From the NCBI GenBank assembly GCA_947302435.1, contig CAMYVQ010000004.1:27783-91782 (forward strand): a stretch of DNA of 64,000 nucleotides, written 5' to 3'. Below are positions 9,237 through 18,785 of this stretch, one piece after another (the stretch's first letter is position 1; the number at the start of each line of letters is the position of its first letter). Below the pieces are notes generated by a model, which worked only from the letters and a program-made list of their open reading frames with translations, did not search any database and was not told the DNA's origin. The position numbers and the translations under genes are program-made. Origin of the DNA: an uncultured Prevotella sp. (lineage in GTDB: Bacteria; Bacteroidota; Bacteroidia; Bacteroidales; Bacteroidaceae).

Positions 9237-9269
9237 CACCGTGATAAGAACCCTAAAAAGAAATTAATT

Positions 9270-10559
9270 ATGAGTAAGAAAAATTATCGTTTCGAGACCC
9301 TTCAACTGCATGTTGGACAAGAGCAGGCCGACCCCACTACCGATGCACGTGCCGTGCCCATTTACCAGACAACTTCGTATGTGTTCCGTAACTCACAACA
9401 CGCCGCCGACCGCTTCGGCCTTCGCGATGCCGGTAATATCTATGGCCGGTTGACCAACTCGACACAAGGCGTGTTTGAAGACCGTGTCGCCGCCCTCGAA
9501 GGAGGTGTGGCCGGACTGGCCGTTGCCTCTGGTGCCGCCGCCATCACCTACGCTTTGCAGAACATTGTGCAGGCAGGCGACCATATTGTGGCGGCCGACA
9601 ACCTCTACGGCGGTTCCTACAACCTCATTACCCATACACTCGCCACGCAGGGCATCACGAACACCATCATCAACGTGAACGACCTCGCCGCCCTCGAAGC
9701 CGCCATCCAGCCCAACACAAAAGTAATATATGCCGAGACTTTCGGCAACCCCAACTCTGATGTGCTCGACCTTGAAGGTGTGGCTGCCGTAGCCCACAAG
9801 CACGGCATCCCCTTCATCGTGGACAACACCTTCGGCACGCCTTATCTGATTCGTCCGTTGGAGCACGGTGCTGATATTGTGGTTCATTCGGCCACGAAGT
9901 TCCTTGGCGGTCATGGCACTTCGTTAGGTGGTGTCATCGTCGACGGTGGCAAGTTCGATTGGAAGGCCAATCCCGACAAGTTCCCCACACTGTCCAAGCC
10001 CGATCCCTCCTATCATGGTATTGTCTTTGCCGATGCCGTCGGTGCAGCGGCCTATGTAACTCGCATCCGTGCCGTCATTCTGCGTGACACTGGCGCTGCC
10101 ATCTCGCCCTTCAATGCCTTCATCCTCTTACAGGGCGTAGAGACGTTGAGTCTGCGCGTGGAGCGGCATGTGGAGAATGCCTTGAAAGTTGTCGATTTCC
10201 TCGCTAACCACCCGAAGGTAGCCAAAGTCAACCACCCGGCCCTCGAAAGCCATCCCGACCATGCCCTCTACCAAAAGTATTTCCCACAGGGCGGCGGCTC
10301 CATCTTCACCTTCGAGATCAAGGGTGGACAGGAAGAGGCATGGAAGTTCATCGATGCCCTACAGATCTTCTCTTTGTTAGCCAATGTAGCCGACGTGAAG
10401 AGTCTGGTGATTCATCCCTACACCACGACCCACTCGCAACTCTCGCCCGAGGAACTGGCCGAGCAGCACATCACCCCGTCGACTATCCGCCTCTCCATCG
10501 GTACTGAGCATATCGACGATATCATCGAAGATTTGTCGCAGGCGCTCGACAAAATATAA
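9270..10559 (+). CDS. metY: O-acetylhomoserine aminocarboxypropyltransferase/sulfhydrylase (PLP)
   Basis: FETLQLHVGQEQADPTTDARAVPIYQTTSYVF; VHSATKFLGGHGTSLGGVIVDGG. Confidence 0.93.
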   Translation: MSKKNYRFETLQLHVGQEQADPTTDARAVPIYQTTSYVFRNSQHAADRFGLRDAGNIYGRLTNSTQGVFEDRVAALEGGVAGLAVASGAAAITYALQNIVQAGDHIVAADNLYGGSYNLITHTLATQGITNTIINVNDLAALEAAIQPNTKVIYAETFGNPNSDVLDLEGVAAVAHKHGIPFIVDNTFGTPYLIRPLEHGADIVVHSATKFLGGHGTSLGGVIVDGGKFDWKANPDKFPTLSKPDPSYHGIVFADAVGAAAYVTRIRAVILRDTGAAISPFNAFILLQGVETLSLRVERHVENALKVVDFLANHPKVAKVNHPALESHPDHALYQKYFPQGGGSIFTFEIKGGQEEAWKFIDALQIFSLLANVADVKSLVIHPYTTTHSQLSPEELAEQHITPSTIRLSIGTEHIDDIIEDLSQALDKI

Positions 10560-10576
10560 TGCATAATTCATAAGCG

Positions 10577-11221
10577 ATGGGAAACTATATCTTAGCAGAC
10601 AATCAGGAACTGACGCGCTTCGCACTGGAGAGCATTCTTCAGCAGAACGAAACAGCAGTAGTGTATCGTGCATTCGACAGGGCTGGACTGGTGGACTTGC
10701 TCAGAAAACATGAGAGTGCCATTGTTATTCTCGACTACACCCTGTTCGACTTTGCTGACGAAGACCAGCTCCTGATTGTCGCTGAGCGTTTTGCACTTTC
10801 GCAGTGGGTACTTCTCAGTGAAGAACTGACCTCCCGTTTTCTACGCCGTGTGGTTTACTCGTCACATCAGTTCAGCATTGTGTTTAAGGATGGCCCCTTA
10901 CAGGAAGTGCGCGAAGCTTTGCAGGCCGCCAGTCGTCATAACAGATATATTAGTCAGCGTGCGCTGGAGATGATCATCAGCCAACAGCAGGAGGAAGATG
11001 ATCAACCCAGTGTGCTGACAAATACAGAGACAGAGATTGTGAAGGCCATCGCCCAGGGCAAGACCACGAAGGAGATAGCCAGTGAGCGTTTCTCGAGCAT
11101 CCACACGGTGACGACCCATCGCAAGAACATCTTCCGCAAGTTAGGTGTCAATACGGCTCACGAAGTAGTGAAATATGCGCTGCGTGCGGGACTGATAGAT
11201 GCCTCTGAATTTTATATCTGA
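10577..11221 (+). CDS. LuxR-type HTH response regulator
   Basis: C-terminal LuxR HTH: LTNTETEIVKAIAQGKTTKEIASERFSSIHTVTTHRKNIFRKLGV. Confidence 0.88.
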   Translation: MGNYILADNQELTRFALESILQQNETAVVYRAFDRAGLVDLLRKHESAIVILDYTLFDFADEDQLLIVAERFALSQWVLLSEELTSRFLRRVVYSSHQFSIVFKDGPLQEVREALQAASRHNRYISQRALEMIISQQQEEDDQPSVLTNTETEIVKAIAQGKTTKEIASERFSSIHTVTTHRKNIFRKLGVNTAHEVVKYALRAGLIDASEFYI

Positions 11222-11350
11222 TTATTATTTACGCAAAGCTTTCTGTCCGTTTCGGAAAACACAAAACAATTTCACAAAAACTTTGTGTTTACTTGCAATT
11301 CCACCGAATTGGCAATCATCAGTCTGGTGAATGAAAAAAAACTTATATTG

Positions 11351-11382
11351 TTTGGATATATACTGACTAATTCGTAATTTTG
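11351..11382 (+). promoter_or_regulatory. Promoter TTTG-N20-TAATTTTG for fic
   Basis: TTTG at 11351-11354 and TAATTTTG at 11375-11382; ATG at 11389. Confidence 0.6.
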
Positions 11383-11388
11383 CAGGCG

Positions 11389-12168
11389 ATGTTTGAAACG
11401 GAGATAGAGGAATACGAAAGCGTCCGAAAGGAATATCAGCAGAAAGTGGCTGAGAAAATGGGACGTAAACAGTGGATGGAATACAACGAGATTCTGTTCT
11501 CTGCGCATTCTTGTGCCATCGAAGGAAACTCGTTCACGGTTGATGATACGAGGATCTTGCGAGAGCAGGGCATGGCGATGATTCCTGTAGGACGCTCACT
11601 GTTGGAGTGTACGGAGATGGCTGATCATTTCCGTGCGTTTGATTACATGGTGAGTCACTTGGATGCACCGTTCGACGAGGCTTTGCTAAAAGAGATCAAC
11701 CGATTGGCGACAGAGCATACATTGGCCTATAGGGCACCTGGCGCTGTAGCGGGAGAATATACTACAGAGGATATGGCGGCAGGCGACACCGTCTTTGGTG
11801 ACCATGAAATACTGATTGCACGTGTGCCAAAGCTAATGGAATCGACAGAGAGGGCATTGGCCGAAGGGCAGCATCCGATGGTGGTGGCGGCAAAGTGGCA
11901 TGGGTACTACGAGTACCTGCATCCTTTCCGCGATGGTAATGGCAGAACAGGGCGCTTGCTTTCAAACTTCATACTCCTTCGTGCAGGGCATCCACTGTTG
12001 ATTGTAAAATTGGAAGACCGGGCATCTTATATCTCTGCCCTGACACAGATACGTACAGAGGGAACGGACGAGTTCCTGATCTCGTTCTTTTTCAAGTCAG
12101 CTATAGAACGGATGAAAAGTGAAATGGCTCAGAAAAAGAAAAGCGTGTTACCTCTGGTCTTCTTTTAG
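11389..12168 (+). CDS. Fic family protein (AMPylase-type)
   Basis: HPFRDGNGRTGR catalytic motif; N-terminal SCAIEGN matches the inhibitory (S/T)xxxE(G/N) motif. Confidence 0.93.
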   Translation: MFETEIEEYESVRKEYQQKVAEKMGRKQWMEYNEILFSAHSCAIEGNSFTVDDTRILREQGMAMIPVGRSLLECTEMADHFRAFDYMVSHLDAPFDEALLKEINRLATEHTLAYRAPGAVAGEYTTEDMAAGDTVFGDHEILIARVPKLMESTERALAEGQHPMVVAAKWHGYYEYLHPFRDGNGRTGRLLSNFILLRAGHPLLIVKLEDRASYISALTQIRTEGTDEFLISFFFKSAIERMKSEMAQKKKSVLPLVFF

Positions 12169-12209
12169 GGAAACACGAAAGGACCTTCAAATGAGTGAAC
12201 GTAAAAAGG

Positions 12210-12232
12210 GGGTGTGTCAAAATGACACACCC
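12210..12232. terminator. Hairpin between convergent fic and WG-repeat genes
   Basis: GGGTGTGTCA aaa TGACACACCC. Confidence 0.7.
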
Positions 12233-12235
12233 TCT

Positions 12236-13207
12236 TTACTGATGCTTTTTAACAATCTTGTTCCCCAAAATGCAAAGCATATTAGGCCATGAAAGGTCGC
12301 CTTCTTCCAACTCATAGTTGTTACCGTCTTCACATACAATTGAATAGGGCTTTCCCATTTCCCAACCTATTCGCCCTTGTGCAAACACGCGCCCCTCTAT
12401 AACTGCGAACTTATCTATATAGGCAAACTTAAACGGAATCACCATTCTATTGTGATGGTCTATGACACCCAAGGAATGGGTGACTCCATCCTGAGAACTT
12501 ATAAAGCCAACTACAGCATACCCATCTTTGAAATCACCTGCAATATCATACCTAAAAGGAATCTTCTCCGTTCCATGAATGTTTATATACCCATATTTCC
12601 CATCTTTGCGGGCGGCTATCAGATAATCTTGGGGATCAATAGGTACACGACCAATCCAACTGAAACCACTTTCGAAAGGTATAAGCTCTTTACCACTGGG
12701 ATCAACCAGTTTGGCCATACGACGACCGTTTTCCTCGTGAATGACAGGAATACCTGGGGAGTAGATACCATCGATATCTTCAATATCAGGAACGCCAGGA
12801 CTATAGATGGCCGGTACAATCTCTCTCACATTCACAAGGTCAAACAGCCCACTTTTTCCTTCATTATACAGTTCGATGCATCCGTTCCATGATTTACCCG
12901 CTGCTCTCCAATAGTTACTACTACTAACATATTGTGAACGAGCAATACTGCTACAACCATGCGTGGTTACAATACGACCGTTTTTGTCTGCCAGCCAATA
13001 TTCATACGTGTTGTCTTCCAGCACGATAACATCATAATCCTGATCATCTGAAAACTGGTATATATTCAGATACCTGCAAGGCTGAACCACCTCTCCTTTT
13101 GAATCAATCAATCCAAACAGGCCGTTTTTCTCAATAACCGTACAACAAAGAATTCTTTTCTTCTTGCTGTCCTCGTTTGCGTTGTTAGACTGCTGTTCTC
13201 GTTTCAT
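12236..13207 (-). CDS. WG repeat-containing protein
   Basis: KNGLFGLIDSKGEVVQPCRY, RKDGKYGYINIHGTEKIPFRYD. Confidence 0.8.
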   Translation of the reverse strand: MKREQQSNNANEDSKKKRILCCTVIEKNGLFGLIDSKGEVVQPCRYLNIYQFSDDQDYDVIVLEDNTYEYWLADKNGRIVTTHGCSSIARSQYVSSSNYWRAAGKSWNGCIELYNEGKSGLFDLVNVREIVPAIYSPGVPDIEDIDGIYSPGIPVIHEENGRRMAKLVDPSGKELIPFESGFSWIGRVPIDPQDYLIAARKDGKYGYINIHGTEKIPFRYDIAGDFKDGYAVVGFISSQDGVTHSLGVIDHHNRMVIPFKFAYIDKFAVIEGRVFAQGRIGWEMGKPYSIVCEDGNNYELEEGDLSWPNMLCILGNKIVKKHQ

Positions 13208-13241
13208 CTACTATTGTGGGAACTATGATTAACTGATCGGT

Positions 13242-13291
13242 TCTCCTTCTATGTTGGAAACCAAATAATTGGTCTATAACATAGAAGGAGA
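13242..13291 (-). terminator. Long hairpin downstream of the secreted zinc-ribbon-like gene
   Basis: 14-bp stem TCTCCTTCTATGTT / AACATAGAAGGAGA with an inner ACCAAATAATTGGT palindrome. Confidence 0.6.
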
Positions 13292-13308
13292 TTCTACCTA
13301 TCTGGCTT

Positions 13309-14007
13309 TTAGTCTAAATAGCCTGTTCCGTGACAAGTATTACAACGATCGTGTCGGTGAGTTCTAGAAGAACTTTGGTATCTAAGCCCACATTCTGGGC
13401 AGGTGGAATACCTGATTTGTGTTCCACTATATGGGACAGTGCTTTCATATACACGTCTTCCATTCTTACAATTAGGACACTTGGTACGAGGAATAGTAGT
13501 TGTTCCTGTAGTTCCAGAAGGTGTAGTAGTTGTTCCTGTAGTTCCAGAAGAAAAACCGCTACCACTATATCCGCCACTATATCCACCAGTACTGTTTGAT
13601 GACAGAGTGTTTCCTTTTGTCACTGGGAATAAATACATGTCAGTAATTCTGTCTGTTCTTGGATTGTAATATATATATGATATTTCCATATTGTAATTTG
13701 AGTCAAACATATACACTACATAAAACTCTTCAGACATTTTCATTTTATAACTTTTTCTTATACACCCTGGAGTCAAAGTAGTCTTTCCTGTTTTTATATC
13801 ACAAAAATAATCAACTCTTGTTCCATTAACGACGATATAGTTATTATAAATCTCTATATCAAATAACATTTCCTTTGCATCCATATATTGTCCAGTATAA
13901 GTACTTTGACCTTTTCCCTTTTGTGTGTATTGTCCACTAAAGAGCTGAGCTTTCATTCCACTTGCAAAGCAGATACCAATAAAGATTAGAAATAGTCTTG
14001 CTTTCAT
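13309..14007 (-). CDS. Secreted hypothetical protein with G/S/T-rich linker and C-terminal Cys-cluster (zinc-ribbon/DnaJ-like)
   Basis: Signal peptide; CPNC...CPEC...CNTCHGTGYLD. Confidence 0.7.
   Translation of the reverse strand: MKARLFLIFIGICFASGMKAQLFSGQYTQKGKGQSTYTGQYMDAKEMLFDIEIYNNYIVVNGTRVDYFCDIKTGKTTLTPGCIRKSYKMKMSEEFYVVYMFDSNYNMEISYIYYNPRTDRITDMYLFPVTKGNTLSSNSTGGYSGGYSGSGFSSGTTGTTTTPSGTTGTTTIPRTKCPNCKNGRRVYESTVPYSGTQIRYSTCPECGLRYQSSSRTHRHDRCNTCHGTGYLD
13495..13550 (-). repeat. 30-bp direct repeat encoding the T/G/P-rich linker
   Basis: agtagttgttcctgtagttccagaag occurs at 13495 and 13525. Confidence 0.9.
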
Positions 14008-14283
14008 AATTGTTAATGCATTAAGTTAATACTAAATATATCCACTCCAAATCGGCAGGTCTGCAATCTTAGAGATTATAGATTGAATCCTACAAAAGGC
14101 TCGTTAATAGTTTTCAGTTTTGGTCTGTCTATCAAGATCTACTATTTGAAGCGCTCCCGAAGTTGATGCTACAAAAGTACACAATTATTCTGAATTCACC
14201 AAATGTTCAGATGAAAAATGACCATTTAGCGCTCGGCCTATGGCTACATTGCTTGTCTAAGAACCTCGTCAACGACATTTGAG

Positions 14284-14314
14284 AAGGGAGTAACAACAAA
14301 ACGTTACCCCCTTT
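14284..14314 (-). terminator. Hairpin downstream of 14415-15584
   Basis: AAGGGAGTAAC / GTTACCCCCTT stem. Confidence 0.5.
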
Positions 14315-14414
14315 GTTTCTTGCGAGGCGTTGACTTGTCCAGGTGTCTTTTGTCACTCAAAAATGTGTTTAACACTTTTTGAAAATTATTTTTCCAAGCC
14401 TTTAGAATTGTCTC

Positions 14415-15584
14415 TCAATTCCCGAAGTTGGGATTTTTAAGGAATTTTTTCTCTATCATCCGCTCACAACTCCACAAAGTATATGGATTTTGGTTCGATA
14501 AGATTTTATCTGCCTCATCTTTGTCTGTTATCTTTTGCGCTCCAATTCGTTTAGCAAGAAAAAGGGTTGCTTTTATTGTTCCGTATGATTCGAACTTAGG
14601 ATCTTTTGAATATGTAAAGATGATATCTTTTTTTAATGGAGTGTTTTCTTCTGTGTACACAGTTTCTTCACCTACCGTAATGTCGTGGGTCTGAGGGCCT
14701 CCAAAGGATTCTTCAACAATAATACAGTTAGCATGAGGAGGAATGGAAATAATACGTTCCTTGTATGTTACTGTGGTTGTCGAATTCATGTCTGACTTGC
14801 CAACAGTAATCCCACTCGCCAATGCACCTGTAGGACCACCAACACCTGACGCTCTTGCAACTCCCCCTAGGTTTAATCCTACACTTGTACTGCTACCATG
14901 AGTAGATGCAGTTACCGTATTATCGTAATATGTATGGCACATGCCATCGGGAATGTATTTATAAAGCGAGAACTTAGGATCCATTATGAACGTTTTATCA
15001 GTATGGCTTGTCTGGTTTGTTCTATAGACACAAAAAGAATTCCCTTTATCTATGTAAATTGTTTTATCAGTAAGGTTCGTAAGCATAATTTTAATCCAAT
15101 AATTATAATACAAGCCATACCATTTCTCGCCAGAAGGAATAAAATTCATTTCTAAATCAGTATTGTTAAGAACAGACTCCTTACCAACGTGATTAATAAG
15201 AATTTGAAAATGTGCTTCTTTAGATTGCTTCTTTTGAGTGTAATGATTATCATAATTGTTGTACATAGCAATGAGTTCTGCATTATTCTCACCAACGGCA
15301 GTATTTAACAACTGACGACTGTCGCCTGGTTCACTTCCATTGCTTGTTGAGCTATCATTAGTAAAGTCGTCTTTCTCTCCATTCTCATAATTAATAAACA
15401 TTACTTCAGATCTATTGACAGTATAGGTCGGTCCATTCTGATTCGAGAACTTCTTGTACTTGATATCTGCCGTATTGATTTCAATCACCTTCGAAAGAAT
15501 AGTGCTGCCATCCTTTTTTACAATCACATCTTGTGCACTTGAATGCAGAGCCACAAAAGCTAATAACAATAATAGTTTTTTCAT
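14415..15584 (-). CDS. Secreted hypothetical protein
   Basis: Signal peptide MKKLLLLLAFVALHSSAQDVIVKKDGSTILSKVIEIN; no recognised domain. Confidence 0.7.
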   Translation of the reverse strand: MKKLLLLLAFVALHSSAQDVIVKKDGSTILSKVIEINTADIKYKKFSNQNGPTYTVNRSEVMFINYENGEKDDFTNDSSTSNGSEPGDSRQLLNTAVGENNAELIAMYNNYDNHYTQKKQSKEAHFQILINHVGKESVLNNTDLEMNFIPSGEKWYGLYYNYWIKIMLTNLTDKTIYIDKGNSFCVYRTNQTSHTDKTFIMDPKFSLYKYIPDGMCHTYYDNTVTASTHGSSTSVGLNLGGVARASGVGGPTGALASGITVGKSDMNSTTTVTYKERIISIPPHANCIIVEESFGGPQTHDITVGEETVYTEENTPLKKDIIFTYSKDPKFESYGTIKATLFLAKRIGAQKITDKDEADKILSNQNPYTLWSCERMIEKKFLKNPNFGN

Positions 15585-15672
15585 ATTGGTCTTGATTTAA
15601 TCTTGTTTTTATCTATTTCCTTTTGCCCTATTATGTGTCTTGCACAGCATCTGGCAATTGCTGATGATCGCT

Positions 15673-16600
15673 GGGGACGGTTCTGAATGATCACATTTTT
15701 CTCTCATCTGTTTTCCTTTTTATTTTTTGAACTACACCAAAGCTGATGCCTGTGATACGGGCAATCTGACGAATGTCTCCGCCTGCCAAACACAGGTCAG
15801 CCAAGACAACATTACGCTGCTCCTTTTCCAAGGATTGCAGCTCGTGAGGGTTCCTCATCCCATAAGATTCCTTTAGGATGGTTCGTAGATTTTCATCGCT
15901 AACAGAGAAACGTCCATCGTTTTCAATGTCAAGAATATATAGGCTTTCGTCAACAGGCGTCTCAACAAACGCCTTCAGTTCGGCGAATGGAATATGTTTG
16001 ATGACAGAGCCGATCTTGCATAGGCCGTTGGTCACTGTTGTATGTCGTTCGTACTCCTTCCAGCTACTCCAGGGATAGTCCCGTATATTATTGACGAGTC
16101 CTGCCTTGACTGGATTTTGGTGGATATACCTCATAAATATCAAGAAGTAGGACATCTCGTTGACTGGCTCACTTTTGAAACGGTCTTGAAAGAGGTGGCC
16201 GTTACGGTCATATTTCTTGTTGTAATAACGGGCATAGGAAACGCCTAAACGCTTGATGGTCTCACCGATGCTCTCATCTTTCTCCTGTATAAGCAGGTGA
16301 ACATGGTTGCTCATCAGACAATAGGCATAGATGGTGCAAAGTCCAGGTAGAGGCATGCCATTGTCGTCATGTCTTATACATAGTGCATGCAGACAGCCCA
16401 GCAACCGTAGATAATCCTCTTCATCCTCGAAGATGTTCTGACGATTGATGCCGCGGAGCATCACATGATAGATGCCCGTCCCATCTTGTCTTCGTGCCTG
16501 TCGTGCCATTACATTAACTATATACGACTACAAAAGTACACAATTATTATGCTTCTGCCAAATGTTTGGACAGAAAAATGATCATTCAGTCCCGTCCCCA
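15673..16600 (-). mobile_element. RAYT unit: Y1 transposase gene bounded by inverted GGGGACGG..CTGAATGATCA repeats
   Basis: Left end GGGGACGGTTCTGAATGATCACATTTTT (15673-); right end reads TGGGGACGGGACTGAATGATCATTTTTCTG on the minus strand (16571-16600). Confidence 0.7.
15691..16509 (-). CDS. REP-associated tyrosine transposase (Y1_Tnp / IS200-like)
   Basis: MARQARRQDGTGIYHVMLRGINRQNIF..., YCLMSNHVHLLIQE (HxH), GVSYARYYNKKYDRNGHLFQDRFKSEPV, YIHQNPVKAGLV. Confidence 0.95.
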   Translation of the reverse strand: MARQARRQDGTGIYHVMLRGINRQNIFEDEEDYLRLLGCLHALCIRHDDNGMPLPGLCTIYAYCLMSNHVHLLIQEKDESIGETIKRLGVSYARYYNKKYDRNGHLFQDRFKSEPVNEMSYFLIFMRYIHQNPVKAGLVNNIRDYPWSSWKEYERHTTVTNGLCKIGSVIKHIPFAELKAFVETPVDESLYILDIENDGRFSVSDENLRTILKESYGMRNPHELQSLEKEQRNVVLADLCLAGGDIRQIARITGISFGVVQKIKRKTDERKM

Positions 16601-16745
16601 TTGATTCTTAGGTTTCTATTTAATGCATGAGATTCTACAGCATCGCAAAAGATAAGCGACACTACTTGCATCTCTGTATGCATATTCTTTCATAATACGA
16701 CTCCTTCTCTTTTTACACTCTGATAGAAAGGAGACCTGTTGGTTG

Positions 16746-16807
16746 ATATTGTTTGGATATATACTGACTAATTCTTAATTTTGTAGGCGATGTTTGAAAC
16801 GGAGATA
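16746..16807 (+). pseudogene. 5' remnant (promoter plus first codons) of a second fic gene
   Basis: Near-identical to 11345-11406 (attgtttggatatatactgactaattc.taattttg.aggcgatgtttgaaacggagata). Confidence 0.9.
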
Positions 16808-16856
16808 AAAGATTATGGCCAAGCCTGCCAACGTGAAGCTAAAGATGGCGGTGATG

Positions 16857-18155
16857 TTATGCTAATAGCTGGAGATTGTTTTCTATCTCTGCGATATGGT
16901 TATCCTTTACACCGCAGTCTTGAGCGATGGTGCGCCAATGGCTGACTGCATCGACAATCTCGTCGATAATCTCTGAACTGCGACGGATTCCCATCTTTTC
17001 ACCAACAGTAAGCAGATCCTGCCGCATAAAATCGTCTTGCTTACCATTCAGCGATAACTGATGTTGTCCAACCCATCTTCCCCCTGGCTTGTATGAGTAA
17101 CACAGATCGTAAGCGGGAGCTAACTCCCATTTGCCCTGACGATCCATCAGGAACGAGAAGTTCTTTGTATGGTCGTCGTTGTTTCTGGCTACGACATTAA
17201 ATACCATTCTGCGATACAGTTGCAGCGTGGCATCCATATTAAGATTCATCTTACGGATAATGCCGAAAATCTCCTCGTACGAATGGCGTTGGTCTCTGTC
17301 GAGATGGGCCAGACCGGCAACCGTCTGCATGTGAATCTTTTCGCCATCGTTTGTACGATCAAAGCGGCGAGTCATAAAATGATGATTATCACCTTCGCTA
17401 AGTAATCTGCATTCGGCCATGTTTATACCGCAAGCTTTAGCCATTTGAGAATAAGCATACTCTACATTTCCAATCCCCTGAGGATTTTCCATGATCGATC
17501 CATGTTCAGAATAGGTAACACCATCAAACTTTAGCAGCCAATAGCCAAAACCTTCAGGAGCCTTCACCTGTCCTGAGCGCACTTCGTTTGTCTTCTCGTT
17601 GTAGGCTATGATGGCTTTTGGTTTGGCACCACCAGCCGATGTACCAACGCGCAGAATATCAAGTATAGTTTTGTCTTGCTGGAACATACGCTCCTGAAAG
17701 GCTTCTCGCTTTGTAAAAATGTCCTCGGCCAATCGTGTTAACTCATCGATATAAATCTCGGTCGACTCATTCAGCGCGTCAGCGGCCTTGCTTGGCTCAA
17801 ACTCCAAGGCTCCCATACCTCGCTGTCCAACATAGCACAATCGTTCTAATGGTGTTATCTCGCCTATAGGCAATCCCTGACGAGTAAACCACTCTGTAAT
17901 AATCTGATTACCAAATTTATCGGGTAGCGCGTCGGCTATTAATCCTGGCAGGCCCTTAAAACAGTCTGTTCGATTGGCTGGAAAGGAAAAAGGACGATTT
18001 CCCAAAGATAAAGGCATTGTGAGCGGAGCTGGTTCGATGCCATTACGCCTAAAACTATTATCATATTCGAAAACAGCCATCCCCGTAGCATTGTCCCATA
18101 CTAGCGAGCCTACCATTTGTCCCCATAGTTTAACGTCAACAATTAAGTCGTCCAT
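16857..18155 (-). CDS. hipA: HipA-type serine/threonine kinase toxin
   Basis: NDDHTKNFSFLMD, MTRRFDR, GSPWYxK-equivalent region GTSAGGAKPKAI. Confidence 0.93.
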   Translation of the reverse strand: MDDLIVDVKLWGQMVGSLVWDNATGMAVFEYDNSFRRNGIEPAPLTMPLSLGNRPFSFPANRTDCFKGLPGLIADALPDKFGNQIITEWFTRQGLPIGEITPLERLCYVGQRGMGALEFEPSKAADALNESTEIYIDELTRLAEDIFTKREAFQERMFQQDKTILDILRVGTSAGGAKPKAIIAYNEKTNEVRSGQVKAPEGFGYWLLKFDGVTYSEHGSIMENPQGIGNVEYAYSQMAKACGINMAECRLLSEGDNHHFMTRRFDRTNDGEKIHMQTVAGLAHLDRDQRHSYEEIFGIIRKMNLNMDATLQLYRRMVFNVVARNNDDHTKNFSFLMDRQGKWELAPAYDLCYSYKPGGRWVGQHQLSLNGKQDDFMRQDLLTVGEKMGIRRSSEIIDEIVDAVSHWRTIAQDCGVKDNHIAEIENNLQLLA

Positions 18156-18161
18156 CGTCGT

Positions 18162-18467
18162 TTAATTTTCTTTTTTATGTCGTATTCTCTGTACCTTTTT
18201 ACCTTGCATCTTCCGCATTTGTAGCGGACTGATACTGAGTTCGGGCAGTAGGACTTCCAGATTTTCGAGTAGCCCCATTGTTCTTAATATGCTTATAAAT
18301 AATAAGGTAGAAATAGGATTACCCTGTTCCACTCTTACGATTGTTCCCATACTTACGCCCGACTTTTTAGCCAGTTCGCTCTGGGTCATTTCCATCCTTA
18401 TGCGATAATCACGCATTCTGCGTCCTATCTTCTGCAGGATAGTTGGGTCACTTAATTCTGTCCACAT
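18162..18467 (-). CDS. hipB: HipB-like XRE-family antitoxin
   Basis: XRE HTH RMEMTQSELAKKSGVSMGTIVRVEQG; immediately upstream of hipA. Confidence 0.9.
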   Translation of the reverse strand: MWTELSDPTILQKIGRRMRDYRIRMEMTQSELAKKSGVSMGTIVRVEQGNPISTLLFISILRTMGLLENLEVLLPELSISPLQMRKMQGKKVQRIRHKKEN

Positions 18468-18581
18468 ATCGTTTCTGTTTTTGTTCGCAAAGATAATATA
18501 ATTTCTAATATATTGCAAACAAAACATTAAAAAGTTATTTAATTTACATAGTATTATAAATTACTAAAAAGATTAAGGTGA

Positions 18582-18617
18582 CTATAGAACGGATGAAAAG
18601 TGAAATGGCTCAGAAAA
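18582..18617 (+). pseudogene. 3' remnant of a second fic gene
   Basis: Identical to 12101-12136 (ctatagaacggatgaaaagtgaaatggctcagaaaa). Confidence 0.9.
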
Positions 18618-18705
18618 ATTATAGGTCAAAAAGTTTAAATAGGAGAACAGATTAACGGGTCTTTGATTCTTTTTCGTAAGAAAAAAACCGACAGAAAAAC
18701 GCGAA

Positions 18706-18723
18706 ATACCATGTTTATGGTAT
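18706..18723. promoter_or_regulatory. Palindromic putative operator upstream of cysK
   Basis: ATACCAT GTTT ATGGTAT; an additional GGTATT half-site at 18741-18746 overlaps the -33 region. Confidence 0.5.
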
Positions 18724-18767
18724 GCAAATAACATGCTAAAGGTATTGTGGGTATGGGAAAACTGCCG

Positions 18768-18775
18768 TACCTTTG
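18768..18775 (+). promoter_or_regulatory. -7 promoter element TACCTTTG for cysK
   Basis: TAnnTTTG, with TTG about 20 bp upstream. Confidence 0.6.
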
Positions 18776-18785
18776 CACCATCAAT

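Noticed and set aside
10560-10576. SAM-type riboswitch near metY
   Set aside because: The metY leader is only about 30 nt and no aptamer-like structure was seen; the downstream gap is too short.
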